Assembly: GCA_026989355.1 (NCBI GenBank)
Contig: JALSJM010000002.1
Location: 62,001 to 126,000 of the forward strand
Source of the DNA: Paracoccaceae bacterium
GTDB lineage: Bacteria > Pseudomonadota > Alphaproteobacteria > Rhodobacterales > Rhodobacteraceae
Length of the DNA stretch: 64,000 bases
Direction: 5' to 3'
Below the pieces are notes generated by a model, which was not told the origin of the DNA, made no database searches, and saw only the letters and a list, made by a program, of their open reading frames with translations. Position numbers and translations under genes: made by a program. Numbering within the stretch: position 1 is the first letter of the stretch; each line of letters opens with the position of its first letter. This document shows, piece by piece, positions 1 through 8,335 of this stretch.

Positions 1-35
1 TCGCCGCCAAAGACCAGGTGAAGACGTTGAGTCAT
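1..35 (-). CDS. DUF4170-like protein, N-terminal fragment
   Basis: Only the first 11 codons lie in the window; they read MTQRLHLVFGG on the minus strand from an ATG at 35, with a GGAG ribosome-binding site about 8 nt upstream. From memory, this opening is typical of small DUF4170 proteins that sit next to cysQ-like phosphatases in Rhodobacterales, and the neighbour on the right fits. Function is unknown. The assignment rests on very little sequence. Confidence 0.45.
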   Translation of the reverse strand, partial: MTQRLHLVFGG

Positions 36-133
36 CGGGTTCTCCGTCCGTTTGCTCGTGAAAACAGTGCCGGCCTGCACCCTATTGAAACTTGTCCGCC
101 GGGAAAAGAGGGAAGCCGGGGCGATCAGGGGCA

Positions 134-928
134 CTACTGTTTCAATCGGCCGATCAGGTTGCCATGCAATGGCTCTGCCGCAACGATCAGCCCATTGACG
201 CACGGCGCCGGATTGTTGAACCGCAGCGCGGCCCCGGTCCGGTCCGTTACCCGCGCACCGGCCTTTTCGGCAATCAGACTGCCCGCGGCCACATCCCATT
301 CCCATGTCGGCCGCAGGGTCAGCATCGCATGGAAACGGCCTTCGGCCACCAGGGCAAGACGATAAGCCAGCGATGAACGGAATGCGCGCTGTATCGGGGG
401 CATGCCACCGTGCCACAGATCGGGATCAAGACTGTTCCTGTGCGCCAGCACGGTTGCACGGGCCAGATCTTCATTCCTGTCTGCACGGATTTCCCGGCCG
501 TTCAGACATGCGGGGCCCTCGCTGGTGGCGGTGAACATGCATTCGAGAAGAGGCAGATATATCACTGCGGCGGTAATCTCGCCACCCTCTGCCACGGCAA
601 GAGAGTGGGCGAAATCCCGCGATCCCCTGATGAAGGCACGTGTGCCATCGATCGGATCCACGATGAACACCCGGCGCGCATTCAGCCGCTCGGGCGTGTC
701 TGCGGTTTCTTCGGAAAGCCAGCCATAACCGGGGCGCACCGCGCGCAGACTTTCGCGCAGCATGTTGTCGATCTCGATGTCAGCCTCGGTAACCGGGCCG
801 GCACCTTTCTTCTTCTGCCATGTATCGGGTGCCCGCTTCCAGTAGCGGGTAGCAATCCTGCCGCTGTCACGCGCGGCCCGCACCAGCAGATCCAGATCAC
901 TTTCCGGCAATCGCAAGCCCCTCGACAA
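134..928 (-). CDS. Inositol monophosphatase family protein, CysQ-like 3'(2'),5'-bisphosphate nucleotidase
   Basis: A cytoplasmic Mg2+-dependent phosphatase of the IMPase fold, likely acting on 3'-phosphoadenosine 5'-phosphate or a related small phosphomonoester. The metal-binding motifs of the family are visible: WLSEET near residue 71, DPIDGTRAF near residue 93, and WEWDVAAGSL near residue 212. At about 264 residues it is full length. The start is a non-AUG codon: TTG at 928, with other in-frame TTG codons at 916 and 910, and it overlaps the end of the upstream pmbA gene, so the two are probably translationally coupled. CysQ versus a generic inositol phosphatase cannot be separated from motifs alone. 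Confidence 0.85.
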   Translation of the reverse strand: MSRGLRLPESDLDLLVRAARDSGRIATRYWKRAPDTWQKKKGAGPVTEADIEIDNMLRESLRAVRPGYGWLSEETADTPERLNARRVFIVDPIDGTRAFIRGSRDFAHSLAVAEGGEITAAVIYLPLLECMFTATSEGPACLNGREIRADRNEDLARATVLAHRNSLDPDLWHGGMPPIQRAFRSSLAYRLALVAEGRFHAMLTLRPTWEWDVAAGSLIAEKAGARVTDRTGAALRFNNPAPCVNGLIVAAEPLHGNLIGRLKQ

Positions 929-2249
929 GCAACGAAGGCACGACCCGCGAAAGGTGGGTACGCGCGTCGTTGGCCGCCATCATGCCGCGCAGCATGTCGC
1001 GCAGGTTGCCGGCGATGGTGCATTCGTTCACCGGATGACAAACGGCACCCCCCTCAACCCAGAACCCGCTGGCCCCGCGCGAATAATCGCCGGTGTTGGG
1101 GTTGATGGTGCTGCCGATCAACGACGTTACCAGAAGCCCGGTTCCCATCTCGCGCAGCAGATCATCGCGGCTCTTTTCACCTTGGGTCAGGGTCACGTTG
1201 CCAACCCCCGGTGACGGCGGGGCAGACGTGCCGCGCCGGGCATTCGCCGTGCTTTCCATGCCCAGCTTTCGCCCGATCGCCAGATCCAGGGTCCAACCGC
1301 ACAGAATGCCGTTTTCAATGATATGGCGCCGTCTGGTGGGCAGACCTTCGCCATCAAACGGGCAGGTTGCACGCGCTCGCCGGCGGTGGGGCTCTTCGGT
1401 CAGCGAAAGCTCTTTCGGCAGAACCTGCTTGCCAAGCCCGTCAAGCAGCCAGCTTGCTCCGCGGGCAATCGCCGTGCCATTCACTGCCGCCAGCAGATGT
1501 CCGATCAGAGAGCCGGCAACCCGTTCATCGAACACCACGGGAAACCTTCCCGTCGGGGGCTGTCCGGGGCCGGCACGGGCCAGAGCGCGTTCAGCTGCGA
1601 CACGCCCGATTTCTTCGGGTGGCATCAGGTCTTCCCGGAAAACACGTGTATCCCAGAAATGATCGCGCTCCATGCTGCCCCCCGTGCCGGTAATCGCCAC
1701 ACAGCCAATACTGCGGCTGGTGCGCGCATAACCACCCGAGAATCCGTTGCTTGCGGCAAGGTGGAGGCAGCTTCGCCCGTAGCCTGCCGAAGCGTTGTCC
1801 ACCTTCGATATCCCTTTCAGGGCATACGCCGCTGCTTCCGCAGCCAGTGCGTCTTCTTCAAGCGCAGTCGGAGATGGCTCCGGAGCCGGATCGGCCATTT
1901 CGAAAGCACCGATATCCCAGTCACGCGCCAGCTGATCGGCCTCGGCCAGACCGATCGCCGGATCTTCGGGCGCTTCCCGGGCCATTGCCACGGCCCGCTC
2001 TGCCATCTGCCGGATCGTTTCACCGGAAAGGTCCGAGGACGACACGCAGGCCTGCCGCCGGCCCGCCAGCACCCGCAGGCCGATCTCGGTGCTCTCGCTG
2101 CGTTCGGCATGTTCAAGCCGACCGTTCAGAACATCCACGGAAACAGACGCATCCGAAACCGCAATCGCGTCGGCCGCATCTGCCCCTGCATGCCGCGCCG
2201 CATCCAGCATCTGTTCCGTCAACTGCTGCAGATCACCCGCCATTCGCAA
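897..2249 (-). CDS. pmbA: TldD/PmbA family protein (TldE-type subunit)
   Basis: Subunit of the TldD/TldE metalloprotease pair, which degrades unfolded or leader-bearing peptides in the cytoplasm. The 450-residue protein has the PmbA length and C-terminal features, including the conserved stretch around GDYSRGASGFWVEGG. I see no HExxxH zinc motif, which fits the non-catalytic TldE/PmbA partner rather than TldD. It overlaps the downstream cysQ-like gene by 32 nt. No tldD is visible in the window, so the partner must be elsewhere. Confidence 0.9.
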   Translation of the reverse strand: MRMAGDLQQLTEQMLDAARHAGADAADAIAVSDASVSVDVLNGRLEHAERSESTEIGLRVLAGRRQACVSSSDLSGETIRQMAERAVAMAREAPEDPAIGLAEADQLARDWDIGAFEMADPAPEPSPTALEEDALAAEAAAYALKGISKVDNASAGYGRSCLHLAASNGFSGGYARTSRSIGCVAITGTGGSMERDHFWDTRVFREDLMPPEEIGRVAAERALARAGPGQPPTGRFPVVFDERVAGSLIGHLLAAVNGTAIARGASWLLDGLGKQVLPKELSLTEEPHRRRARATCPFDGEGLPTRRRHIIENGILCGWTLDLAIGRKLGMESTANARRGTSAPPSPGVGNVTLTQGEKSRDDLLREMGTGLLVTSLIGSTINPNTGDYSRGASGFWVEGGAVCHPVNECTIAGNLRDMLRGMMAANDARTHLSRVVPSLLVEGLAIAGK

Positions 2250-2379
2250 AACCCCGCCAAAACGTCACGCCACGAGGTAATGGTCACACCGCCCGCACGC
2301 AAGCCGGGAAAACCGGAAAAACAAACAGGGAAGGGCCGCCCACATGGGGCGGCCCGCACCACAGGACGGTTCGGACAGC

Positions 2380-3897
2380 CTATTGCAGCCGCTGACCGTT
2401 CGCCAGAATGTGGCCTTCTTCGGTAAACTCGATGGTGGATACGAGTTCATCCTCACCTTCACCGGGCTGTGCGAACATGCCCAGCATCATGCGAATGCCC
2501 ATGGCCTGATCTTCAGGCACCAGTCCCATCTGAATCAGCTTGTCGATCAGCGCATTGACACCGACCAGTTTCAGATTGACCTGGCCCACCGGCTTCGGTA
2601 CTCCATTGTACCTGATCTCGAAGGCACCATCGCCGCTCAGTTCTGCTCCAACGGCTTTCACTTGCAGCGCATTCAGCATGACCTCGGTCACTTCACCCGG
2701 GGGCTGGTCGGAATCCTCCAGCCCGGCCATCATCGCGGGATCCAGGATATCCACGAACCAGCGCCCCTTGCCCGAAGTATCAAACACAACAGTGACCGGA
2801 TCTTGCGGCAGGGCACCACCCGGATCGCCTATCATCCAGATTTCTGAAGGAATTTCGAGATCGATCACCCTGAAGGCCAAGGCAAAATCCTGCGGTTCTT
2901 CCGATTTCAGAAGCGGCATCTTCAGCTTGCCTCCGTTTTCGGCAAATCTGAATACAAGCTGCGGAAACGGCAGATCAGGCGACGCGATCACAAGCTCACC
3001 ACCCTTGCTGACCACATCATACAGGATTCCGTCTGCGCCCATCGCGATTTCAAGCGAACCTTCGCCAGCTGACGAGGCAAAGGTTGTTATCTTGCCCGCT
3101 TCCTCGGCTACCACTTCGCTTTCGCCCGAGCCGTATCCGAAAGACACAGAGAAGGTAGCACCCGCCCGCAATGCGGCGGCAAGATCGGCAAGATCCTGAT
3201 CAGGCGGGGCACTCAACATGCCGGCGACCGCCAGGTTGTCCATCTGGCCCGTTATATTGACCTGTGTATCGCTTTCAGGATCGGACAGTCCGATCTTGTA
3301 GCTCAGGGAAGCCGCAGTGCCCGTCTGCTCGACCGTCCGCAGATCGCCAAGACGGGAAACTGTGCGATCGGTGATATCGTTGATCGAAACAAGAAGCTCG
3401 GTGTTTTCAAGCGGCTTCCCGTCGATCATCATGCTGACCAGCCTGATGCCCAGTTCAGGCGCCGCGCTGTCATAGATCATTTCTTCCTTCGAGCCGCTGA
3501 CCGTAATGGCAAGCCCCTTGTGGAAGAAGTCGAACTCCATGGCCATGGCTTCACCATCCTGACCCTGAGGCGTCAGGTTGATCGTGATCGGATTGTGCTC
3601 GGGTATGGCCAGTGCAACCGTTCCATCTCCCTGATCGGTCAGTTCCAGCCCTGAAAGGGTGATCTCGACAGTCCCTCCGTTCTCGGGCAATTTTGAAACA
3701 GCTTTGAATTCGGTAATCTTCAGCGTATTGCCGGACTGTTCTTCGACGGCAGTGATTTCATAACCGAAATCTTGCAGATATTTGCTCCAGTCATTCCACA
3801 CCTCCTTGGTGGTGACCTCTGCGAAAGAAGCCGTCGAACACAGCAACACCGCCAACGATGCCGCCCCGGCGAAGTTTCCAAGCTTGCACAGTTTCAT
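2380..3897 (-). CDS. DUF2125 domain-containing exported protein
   Basis: A 505-residue protein with a cleavable signal peptide (basic n-region, hydrophobic core, cleavage expected after SFA near residue 25). The rest is beta-rich with many hydroxyl and acidic residues, and ends EGHILANGQRLQ, a C-terminus I associate with DUF2125 proteins of Rhodobacterales. Function is unknown; a periplasmic or outer-membrane-associated lipid-binding or scaffold role is only a guess. The open frame continues upstream to 4365, but the ATG at 3897 is preceded by GAAAGG and begins the signal peptide, so I chose it. It is divergent from the SDR gene at 4031. Confidence 0.75.
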   Translation of the reverse strand: MKLCKLGNFAGAASLAVLLCSTASFAEVTTKEVWNDWSKYLQDFGYEITAVEEQSGNTLKITEFKAVSKLPENGGTVEITLSGLELTDQGDGTVALAIPEHNPITINLTPQGQDGEAMAMEFDFFHKGLAITVSGSKEEMIYDSAAPELGIRLVSMMIDGKPLENTELLVSINDITDRTVSRLGDLRTVEQTGTAASLSYKIGLSDPESDTQVNITGQMDNLAVAGMLSAPPDQDLADLAAALRAGATFSVSFGYGSGESEVVAEEAGKITTFASSAGEGSLEIAMGADGILYDVVSKGGELVIASPDLPFPQLVFRFAENGGKLKMPLLKSEEPQDFALAFRVIDLEIPSEIWMIGDPGGALPQDPVTVVFDTSGKGRWFVDILDPAMMAGLEDSDQPPGEVTEVMLNALQVKAVGAELSGDGAFEIRYNGVPKPVGQVNLKLVGVNALIDKLIQMGLVPEDQAMGIRMMLGMFAQPGEGEDELVSTIEFTEEGHILANGQRLQ

Positions 3898-4030
3898 ATC
3901 GAACCTTTCAATGCTAAATTCATCGCCCGGGAGAATGACGATACCAGTGCAAAAGATCAAGGATTTCCAAGGCGCCGCCGAGGGAATGGGCAGAAATCTG
4001 AACAGCCACTGAAAAACAGGAGAAAACAGC

Positions 4031-4786
4031 GTGGGTGAACTGAAGGGAAAAACGGCCGTCATCACCGGTGCAAGCCGCGGTATCGGCGCATCCACCGCGC
4101 GGCTGTTTGCCGAAGCGGGTGCAAATGTGGTGTTGCTGGCACGCAGCGGTTCCGCCATCGACGCACTGGCAGCAGAAATCGGCGGACAGGCGCTTGCCGT
4201 GCCCTGCGATGTAGGCAGCTTCCGGGCGGTGCAGGCGGCTGTCGATGCTGCAGCCGAACGCCATGGCGGGGTGGATATCCTGATCAACAATGCCGCTGTG
4301 ATCGAACCAATCGCGCTTCTCTCTGCAACAGATCCCGCAGCCTGGAGCATGGCGATCGACATCAATCTGAAGGGAGTCTATCACGGGATGCGCGCGGTGA
4401 TCCCGCTGATGATCGGAACGGGCGGCGGCACCATCATCACGATCAGTTCCGGTGCTGCCCACAATCCTCTGGAAGGCTGGAGCGCCTATTGCGCATCAAA
4501 GGCGGGGGCCGCCATGCTGACAGCATGTGCCGATCGCGAGAACCGCGGCAAGGGGTTGCGGATAATGGGCCTTTCGCCGGGCACCGTCGCTACTGACATG
4601 CAACGTGAAATCCGCAAGAGCGGCATCAATCCGGTAAGCCGGCTTGACTGGTCCGAACATATCCCGCCGGAATGGCCGGCAAGGGCCCTGTTGTGGATGT
4701 GCACACCGGATGCCGACGACTTCATCGGGCAGGAAATATCGCTGCGCGATTCCGCAATTCGCAAACGGATCGGTCTTTCCGGATGA
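4031..4786 (+). CDS. SDR family NAD(P)-dependent oxidoreductase
   Basis: A short-chain dehydrogenase/reductase of 251 residues, the classical SDR length. The cofactor motif TGASRGIG lies at about residues 13-20, NNAA near residue 88, the catalytic Ser in TISSGA and the Tyr/Lys pair in AYCASK near residue 155. The substrate cannot be predicted. It starts with GTG and its stop overlaps the start of the next gene (ATGA), so it is cotranscribed with an enoyl-CoA hydratase-like gene, hinting at a shared role in acyl or acyl-CoA metabolism. Confidence 0.9.
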   Translation: MGELKGKTAVITGASRGIGASTARLFAEAGANVVLLARSGSAIDALAAEIGGQALAVPCDVGSFRAVQAAVDAAAERHGGVDILINNAAVIEPIALLSATDPAAWSMAIDINLKGVYHGMRAVIPLMIGTGGGTIITISSGAAHNPLEGWSAYCASKAGAAMLTACADRENRGKGLRIMGLSPGTVATDMQREIRKSGINPVSRLDWSEHIPPEWPARALLWMCTPDADDFIGQEISLRDSAIRKRIGLSG

Positions 4787-5472
4787 TCCGCCTCGAGAAG
4801 GAAGGCGGCCTCTGGATCGTCACCATCGACCGCCGGCAAAAGGCCAATTCCCTGACCCGCACCATGCTGGAGGAACTGGCCAGAATCGCCGAGGGCGCAC
4901 ACGAGGGGGCCCGTGCATTTGTCATCACCGGAGCCGGCAAGGTGTTCAGCGCCGGCGCCGATCTTGACGAGGCGCGCGCCGGCCTTGCCTCTGATCCGGT
5001 CTGGGAACACCTCTCGGGGGCCATTGCCAGTCTGCCGTGCCTGACCATCGCAGCGCTGAACGGAACCCTTGCCGGCGGCGCCTTCGGCATGGCGCTGGCC
5101 TGCGATCTGCGGATCGCGGTGCCCGGGGCCACGTTCTTTTATCCGGTGATGAAACATGGATTCCTTCCCCAGCCTTCGGATCCGGCCCGTCTTGCGGCAA
5201 TCGCCGGCCCTTCGACCGCCGCGATGATCCTGATGGCCGGCGCGCGCCTTTCCGCCGAGGAAGCCCTGCGCACAGGCCTGATCGACCGCCTGACACCTGC
5301 CGATCGGCTGCTGGACGAAGCACGCTCTCTGGCTGCAGACAATCTGACGGGAAATCCCGAGATTGCCGCGCAAATCAGGCAGATGCTGCATACCGGCCAT
5401 TCATTTTCGCGCAGGGATGGCGGATTGCGAAACCTGACGAAGCGCAACAGCGAGGAAAGCCATGGCAAATGA
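4783..5472 (+). CDS. Enoyl-CoA hydratase/isomerase family protein
   Basis: A crotonase-fold protein of 229 residues, slightly short for the family (usually about 250-260). The oxyanion-hole segments are present: KVFSAGADLDEA near residue 49 and LAGGAFGMALACD near residue 90. The start at 4783 overlaps the SDR stop in an ATGA junction and gives the expected N-terminus, MIRLEKEGGLWIVTID. The C-terminal helical region is brief. The exact reaction (hydratase, isomerase or other crotonase chemistry) is not determined. The next gene overlaps its end by 11 nt. Confidence 0.88.
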   Translation: MIRLEKEGGLWIVTIDRRQKANSLTRTMLEELARIAEGAHEGARAFVITGAGKVFSAGADLDEARAGLASDPVWEHLSGAIASLPCLTIAALNGTLAGGAFGMALACDLRIAVPGATFFYPVMKHGFLPQPSDPARLAAIAGPSTAAMILMAGARLSAEEALRTGLIDRLTPADRLLDEARSLAADNLTGNPEIAAQIRQMLHTGHSFSRRDGGLRNLTKRNSEESHGK

Positions 5473-6790
5473 TCGCCCCGAAATCATCAGCACGATACTC
5501 GGGTATCTCGAACAGGGCCTGGCACAGGCACAGGAATGGCTGCTGAGTCCGGCGGCATGGTCGCAGTTCGGATTGCTGGTGGCAGCCTGGCTGCTGGCGC
5601 TGCTGGTGAACCGGCGAGCCGAACCTGTTCTGAAACGTCTGCTTGCCCCTGCCGACACGCAACAGGGCGCGCTGGCAAAGGCCCGCCGCTTCGTGCTGAT
5701 GTTCCTGCCGCTGCTGTTGCCGGTTCTGGCCTATGGCCTTACCGCGATCGGCGAACAGATCACACGCTCTCTCTTCGGATCGGGCGCCGTGATCGCCTTT
5801 GGCAAACGGGTATTCCTGTTTCTTGCCGCGCGGGCACTGGTAACGCGGATCATCCACGATTCCTTCCTCAGGCTGCTCGGCCGTTATGTGCTGATCCCGG
5901 CCATGGCGCTTTATGCGGTGGGGCTTCTGACACCGCTCACCGAATACCTTTCGCAAACCCGTGTTCAGCTTGGAAACATCTCGTTCTCGGTAATGGCACT
6001 GGTGCGCGGAGCGATCGCCGGCAGCCTGCTGTTCTGGCTGGGGCGCTGGTCGAACGAACAGACAACCCAATACATCACCCACAAGGAAGAACTGCGCCCC
6101 GCCACCCGACAGCTTGCCGTCAAGGCTGCCGAAGTCGCCATTTTCGGAACCGCCTTCCTGCTGCTGATGAGCATCATGGGCATCGATCTTTCGGCGCTGG
6201 CAATCCTCGGTGGCGCGATCGGCGTCGGCCTGGGATTCGGCCTTCAGAAGATTGCCTCGAACTTCATATCCGGCGTCATCCTGCTGCTCGAAGGACAGGC
6301 CACCGTGGGAGATTATGTCGAACTTGACGGGGGCGAGGCCGGCACCATCAAGAAGATGATGGCGCGCGCCACCATTCTTGAAACCTTCGATGGCCGGTGG
6401 ATCGTCGTGCCGAACGAAGATTTCATCACGACCCGGGTCGTGAACTATTCCGATGCGGGCTCGGCCAACCGCTACGAGGCGCCGTTCTCCGTCGGCTATG
6501 ACACCGACATCAACAAGGTTCCGGCGATCATCGAAGCCGCCGTGGCCAGACATCCGGCAGTGCTGCAGGATCCCTTCCCGCCCGACTGCGAACTGCGGGG
6601 CTTCGGAGAAAGCGGCGTGGATTTCGCCGTGGAGTTCTGGGTCAACGGCATTGACGACGGCGAGAACAAGTTCACATCGGATGTACTGTTCCTGATCTGG
6701 AATGCCCTGAAGGAAAACAACATCACGATCCCCTATCCGCATCGGGTGGTGGAATGGAAAGGGAAACCTCCGCAAACCCCCGAAACATGA
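5462..6790 (+). CDS. Mechanosensitive ion channel family protein (MscS type)
   Basis: An inner-membrane channel that would open under membrane tension. The 442 residues contain several hydrophobic helices in the N-terminal half (about residues 25-50, 75-95, 115-155, 170-190, 225-265), followed by the MscS pore signature GLGFGLQKIASNF near residue 258 and a beta-rich cytoplasmic domain with VPNEDFITTRVVNYS. It is longer than E. coli MscS because of extra N-terminal helices. It is the last gene of the SDR/enoyl-CoA hydratase/mscS run, with an 11-nt overlap. Confidence 0.92.
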   Translation: MANDRPEIISTILGYLEQGLAQAQEWLLSPAAWSQFGLLVAAWLLALLVNRRAEPVLKRLLAPADTQQGALAKARRFVLMFLPLLLPVLAYGLTAIGEQITRSLFGSGAVIAFGKRVFLFLAARALVTRIIHDSFLRLLGRYVLIPAMALYAVGLLTPLTEYLSQTRVQLGNISFSVMALVRGAIAGSLLFWLGRWSNEQTTQYITHKEELRPATRQLAVKAAEVAIFGTAFLLLMSIMGIDLSALAILGGAIGVGLGFGLQKIASNFISGVILLLEGQATVGDYVELDGGEAGTIKKMMARATILETFDGRWIVVPNEDFITTRVVNYSDAGSANRYEAPFSVGYDTDINKVPAIIEAAVARHPAVLQDPFPPDCELRGFGESGVDFAVEFWVNGIDDGENKFTSDVLFLIWNALKENNITIPYPHRVVEWKGKPPQTPET

Positions 6791-6845
6791 GCCCTCGCCC
6801 CCAGACCGCGCTCCGGCGGAATGCCCCGGATGGAGACAGAGCGTG

Positions 6846-7847
6846 CTAGCGGCGCATGCCCAGCATTGCAAGGCGGATCAGGCTGCGTTCGATCAGCGCC
6901 ATGGGGGGGGCATTGCTGCTGGAGCGCAACTCCAGATCGGTATTCGTCAGCTGTCCGAGCGCCTGTTCCAGCCGTCTCCGGCCCCAGGCCCGGGCCTGAC
7001 GCTGCATCCGCTCGCGGCGCGGACCGAACAGTGGCGGGCGCGGGTTCACACCGCTTGCCAGCTGGTGCAGGATCCGGAAATGACGGGTGGCAGCAATGCA
7101 CAGCCCCACGGGCTGCATGCCCTGCCCTTCAAGCCGGCGCAGAAACGGGCCCACCTGGCCACTCCGCCCCTCGGCCACCACATGCAGAAGATCGTCGAGC
7201 GCGGCATCCGGAGCCACTGGCGAAAGCGCCTCGATCTCGGATACCGAAAGGGGTGCGCCATCACCGAGTTTGTAAAGTGCCAGTTTCACGAGCAACTGGC
7301 GGAAATCCCCGGGATCAAGGCTGCGGGCGAGGGCGGTGATCGCTTCCATCGCGTCGCGCTCCAGCGCACCAAGCCCCTGCCGGTGCAGTTCTGCCTCGAT
7401 CTCGGTGCGGTCGGGAGGATCGTCATAGATCCCGATCGATACCGCATTCGGATGCCCCTCGAACAGCTTGCGCAAGGAAGAACGCGCGGCAAGCTGCCTG
7501 GCTGTCACCACGATTCGGGCATCGCCATCGCGCCATTCCCCGATCGCCACCGAAATGGCCTTCGACAGCCCGTCTGCCGCATCTTCGACAAGCACCACCC
7601 GTGCCCCCGGAAAGAATCCCTGCGCGCGGATTGCATCAACCAGCAGTGCAGGCTCCTTGCGCAGATCGGCTGCCGCGATACGGGCAAGGCGCATTTCCTC
7701 TTCGCCCTTCGGGCCGACAAGCGCCGCTATCAGATCCTGCCGCTTCAGAGCCACCCGCATGGGATCGGCCCCGTAAAGCAGGATAGCCGAGCGGGCCGGA
7801 TCGGGACGCGCGAGAAATACCCTGGCCTCGCGCCCCGAAAGCTTCAT
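6846..7847 (-). CDS. holA: DNA polymerase III subunit delta
   Basis: The clamp-loader delta subunit, which opens the beta sliding clamp during DNA replication. The 333 residues have the usual HolA length and architecture: an N-terminal domain beginning [20 protein letters not shown], a middle AAA-like domain without Walker motifs, and a C-terminal helical collar. The gene order leuS-lptE-holA is common in alphaproteobacteria and supports the call. Its ATG overlaps the lptE stop. Confidence 0.92.
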   Translation of the reverse strand: MKLSGREARVFLARPDPARSAILLYGADPMRVALKRQDLIAALVGPKGEEEMRLARIAAADLRKEPALLVDAIRAQGFFPGARVVLVEDAADGLSKAISVAIGEWRDGDARIVVTARQLAARSSLRKLFEGHPNAVSIGIYDDPPDRTEIEAELHRQGLGALERDAMEAITALARSLDPGDFRQLLVKLALYKLGDGAPLSVSEIEALSPVAPDAALDDLLHVVAEGRSGQVGPFLRRLEGQGMQPVGLCIAATRHFRILHQLASGVNPRPPLFGPRRERMQRQARAWGRRRLEQALGQLTNTDLELRSSSNAPPMALIERSLIRLAMLGMRR

Positions 7848-8335
7848 TTCAGCACCTCGGGCGACAGGGCGAACAGATGCGAAACGATCTTGTCGGCCAG
7901 AATGACCATGAGCCGCCTGTAGGCATCATCCCTTGCCGCCTGGGTGTTGACCGTGGTTCCCGTGGCGCTGTAGCTCGTGAAGCTGTCAACCGTGCCCGAA
8001 GCCAGGCGGCTGCCGGTGGTTCTGTCATGCAGCACGAAACCGGCCTTTCCCAGAACATGAAACCGCGTGGTTTCCTGGGCCGGTGTGATCGCCAGCCCGG
8101 CTTCCCGCAGCTCAAGCCTGTAGTCCAGGCCGTATCGCGCATTCCGGGTGCGCCCGAACCTTTGTTCCAGCTGATGGACGAGAACAAATTCTCTGTCATC
8201 CGCCGGCGCCCTCGCAAGCACCTGGCCGCGCAGCATATTCCCGACCCCGCCCGGACCGTAAACCGGCCTGTAGCCACAGCCCGACAGCATGGCGAGACCC
8301 AGAAGCAGGAATTTGCGTCGGTCAGACAACCACAT
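7844..8335 (-). CDS. lptE: LPS assembly lipoprotein LptE
   Basis: Outer-membrane lipoprotein that plugs LptD and helps insert lipopolysaccharide in the outer leaflet. The 163-residue protein has a lipoprotein signal with lipobox LSGC at about residues 17-20, followed by GYRPVYG, which is characteristic of alphaproteobacterial LptE. It overlaps leuS upstream by 14 nt and holA downstream by 4 nt, so it belongs to one operon. The family is weakly conserved, so the call leans on context and the lipobox. Confidence 0.9.
   Translation of the reverse strand: MWLSDRRKFLLLGLAMLSGCGYRPVYGPGGVGNMLRGQVLARAPADDREFVLVHQLEQRFGRTRNARYGLDYRLELREAGLAITPAQETTRFHVLGKAGFVLHDRTTGSRLASGTVDSFTSYSATGTTVNTQAARDDAYRRLMVILADKIVSHLFALSPEVLK

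Noticed and set aside
5375-6871. Minus-strand open frame of 498 codons
   Set aside because: Shadow of the MscS gene, whose pore signature is on the plus strand.
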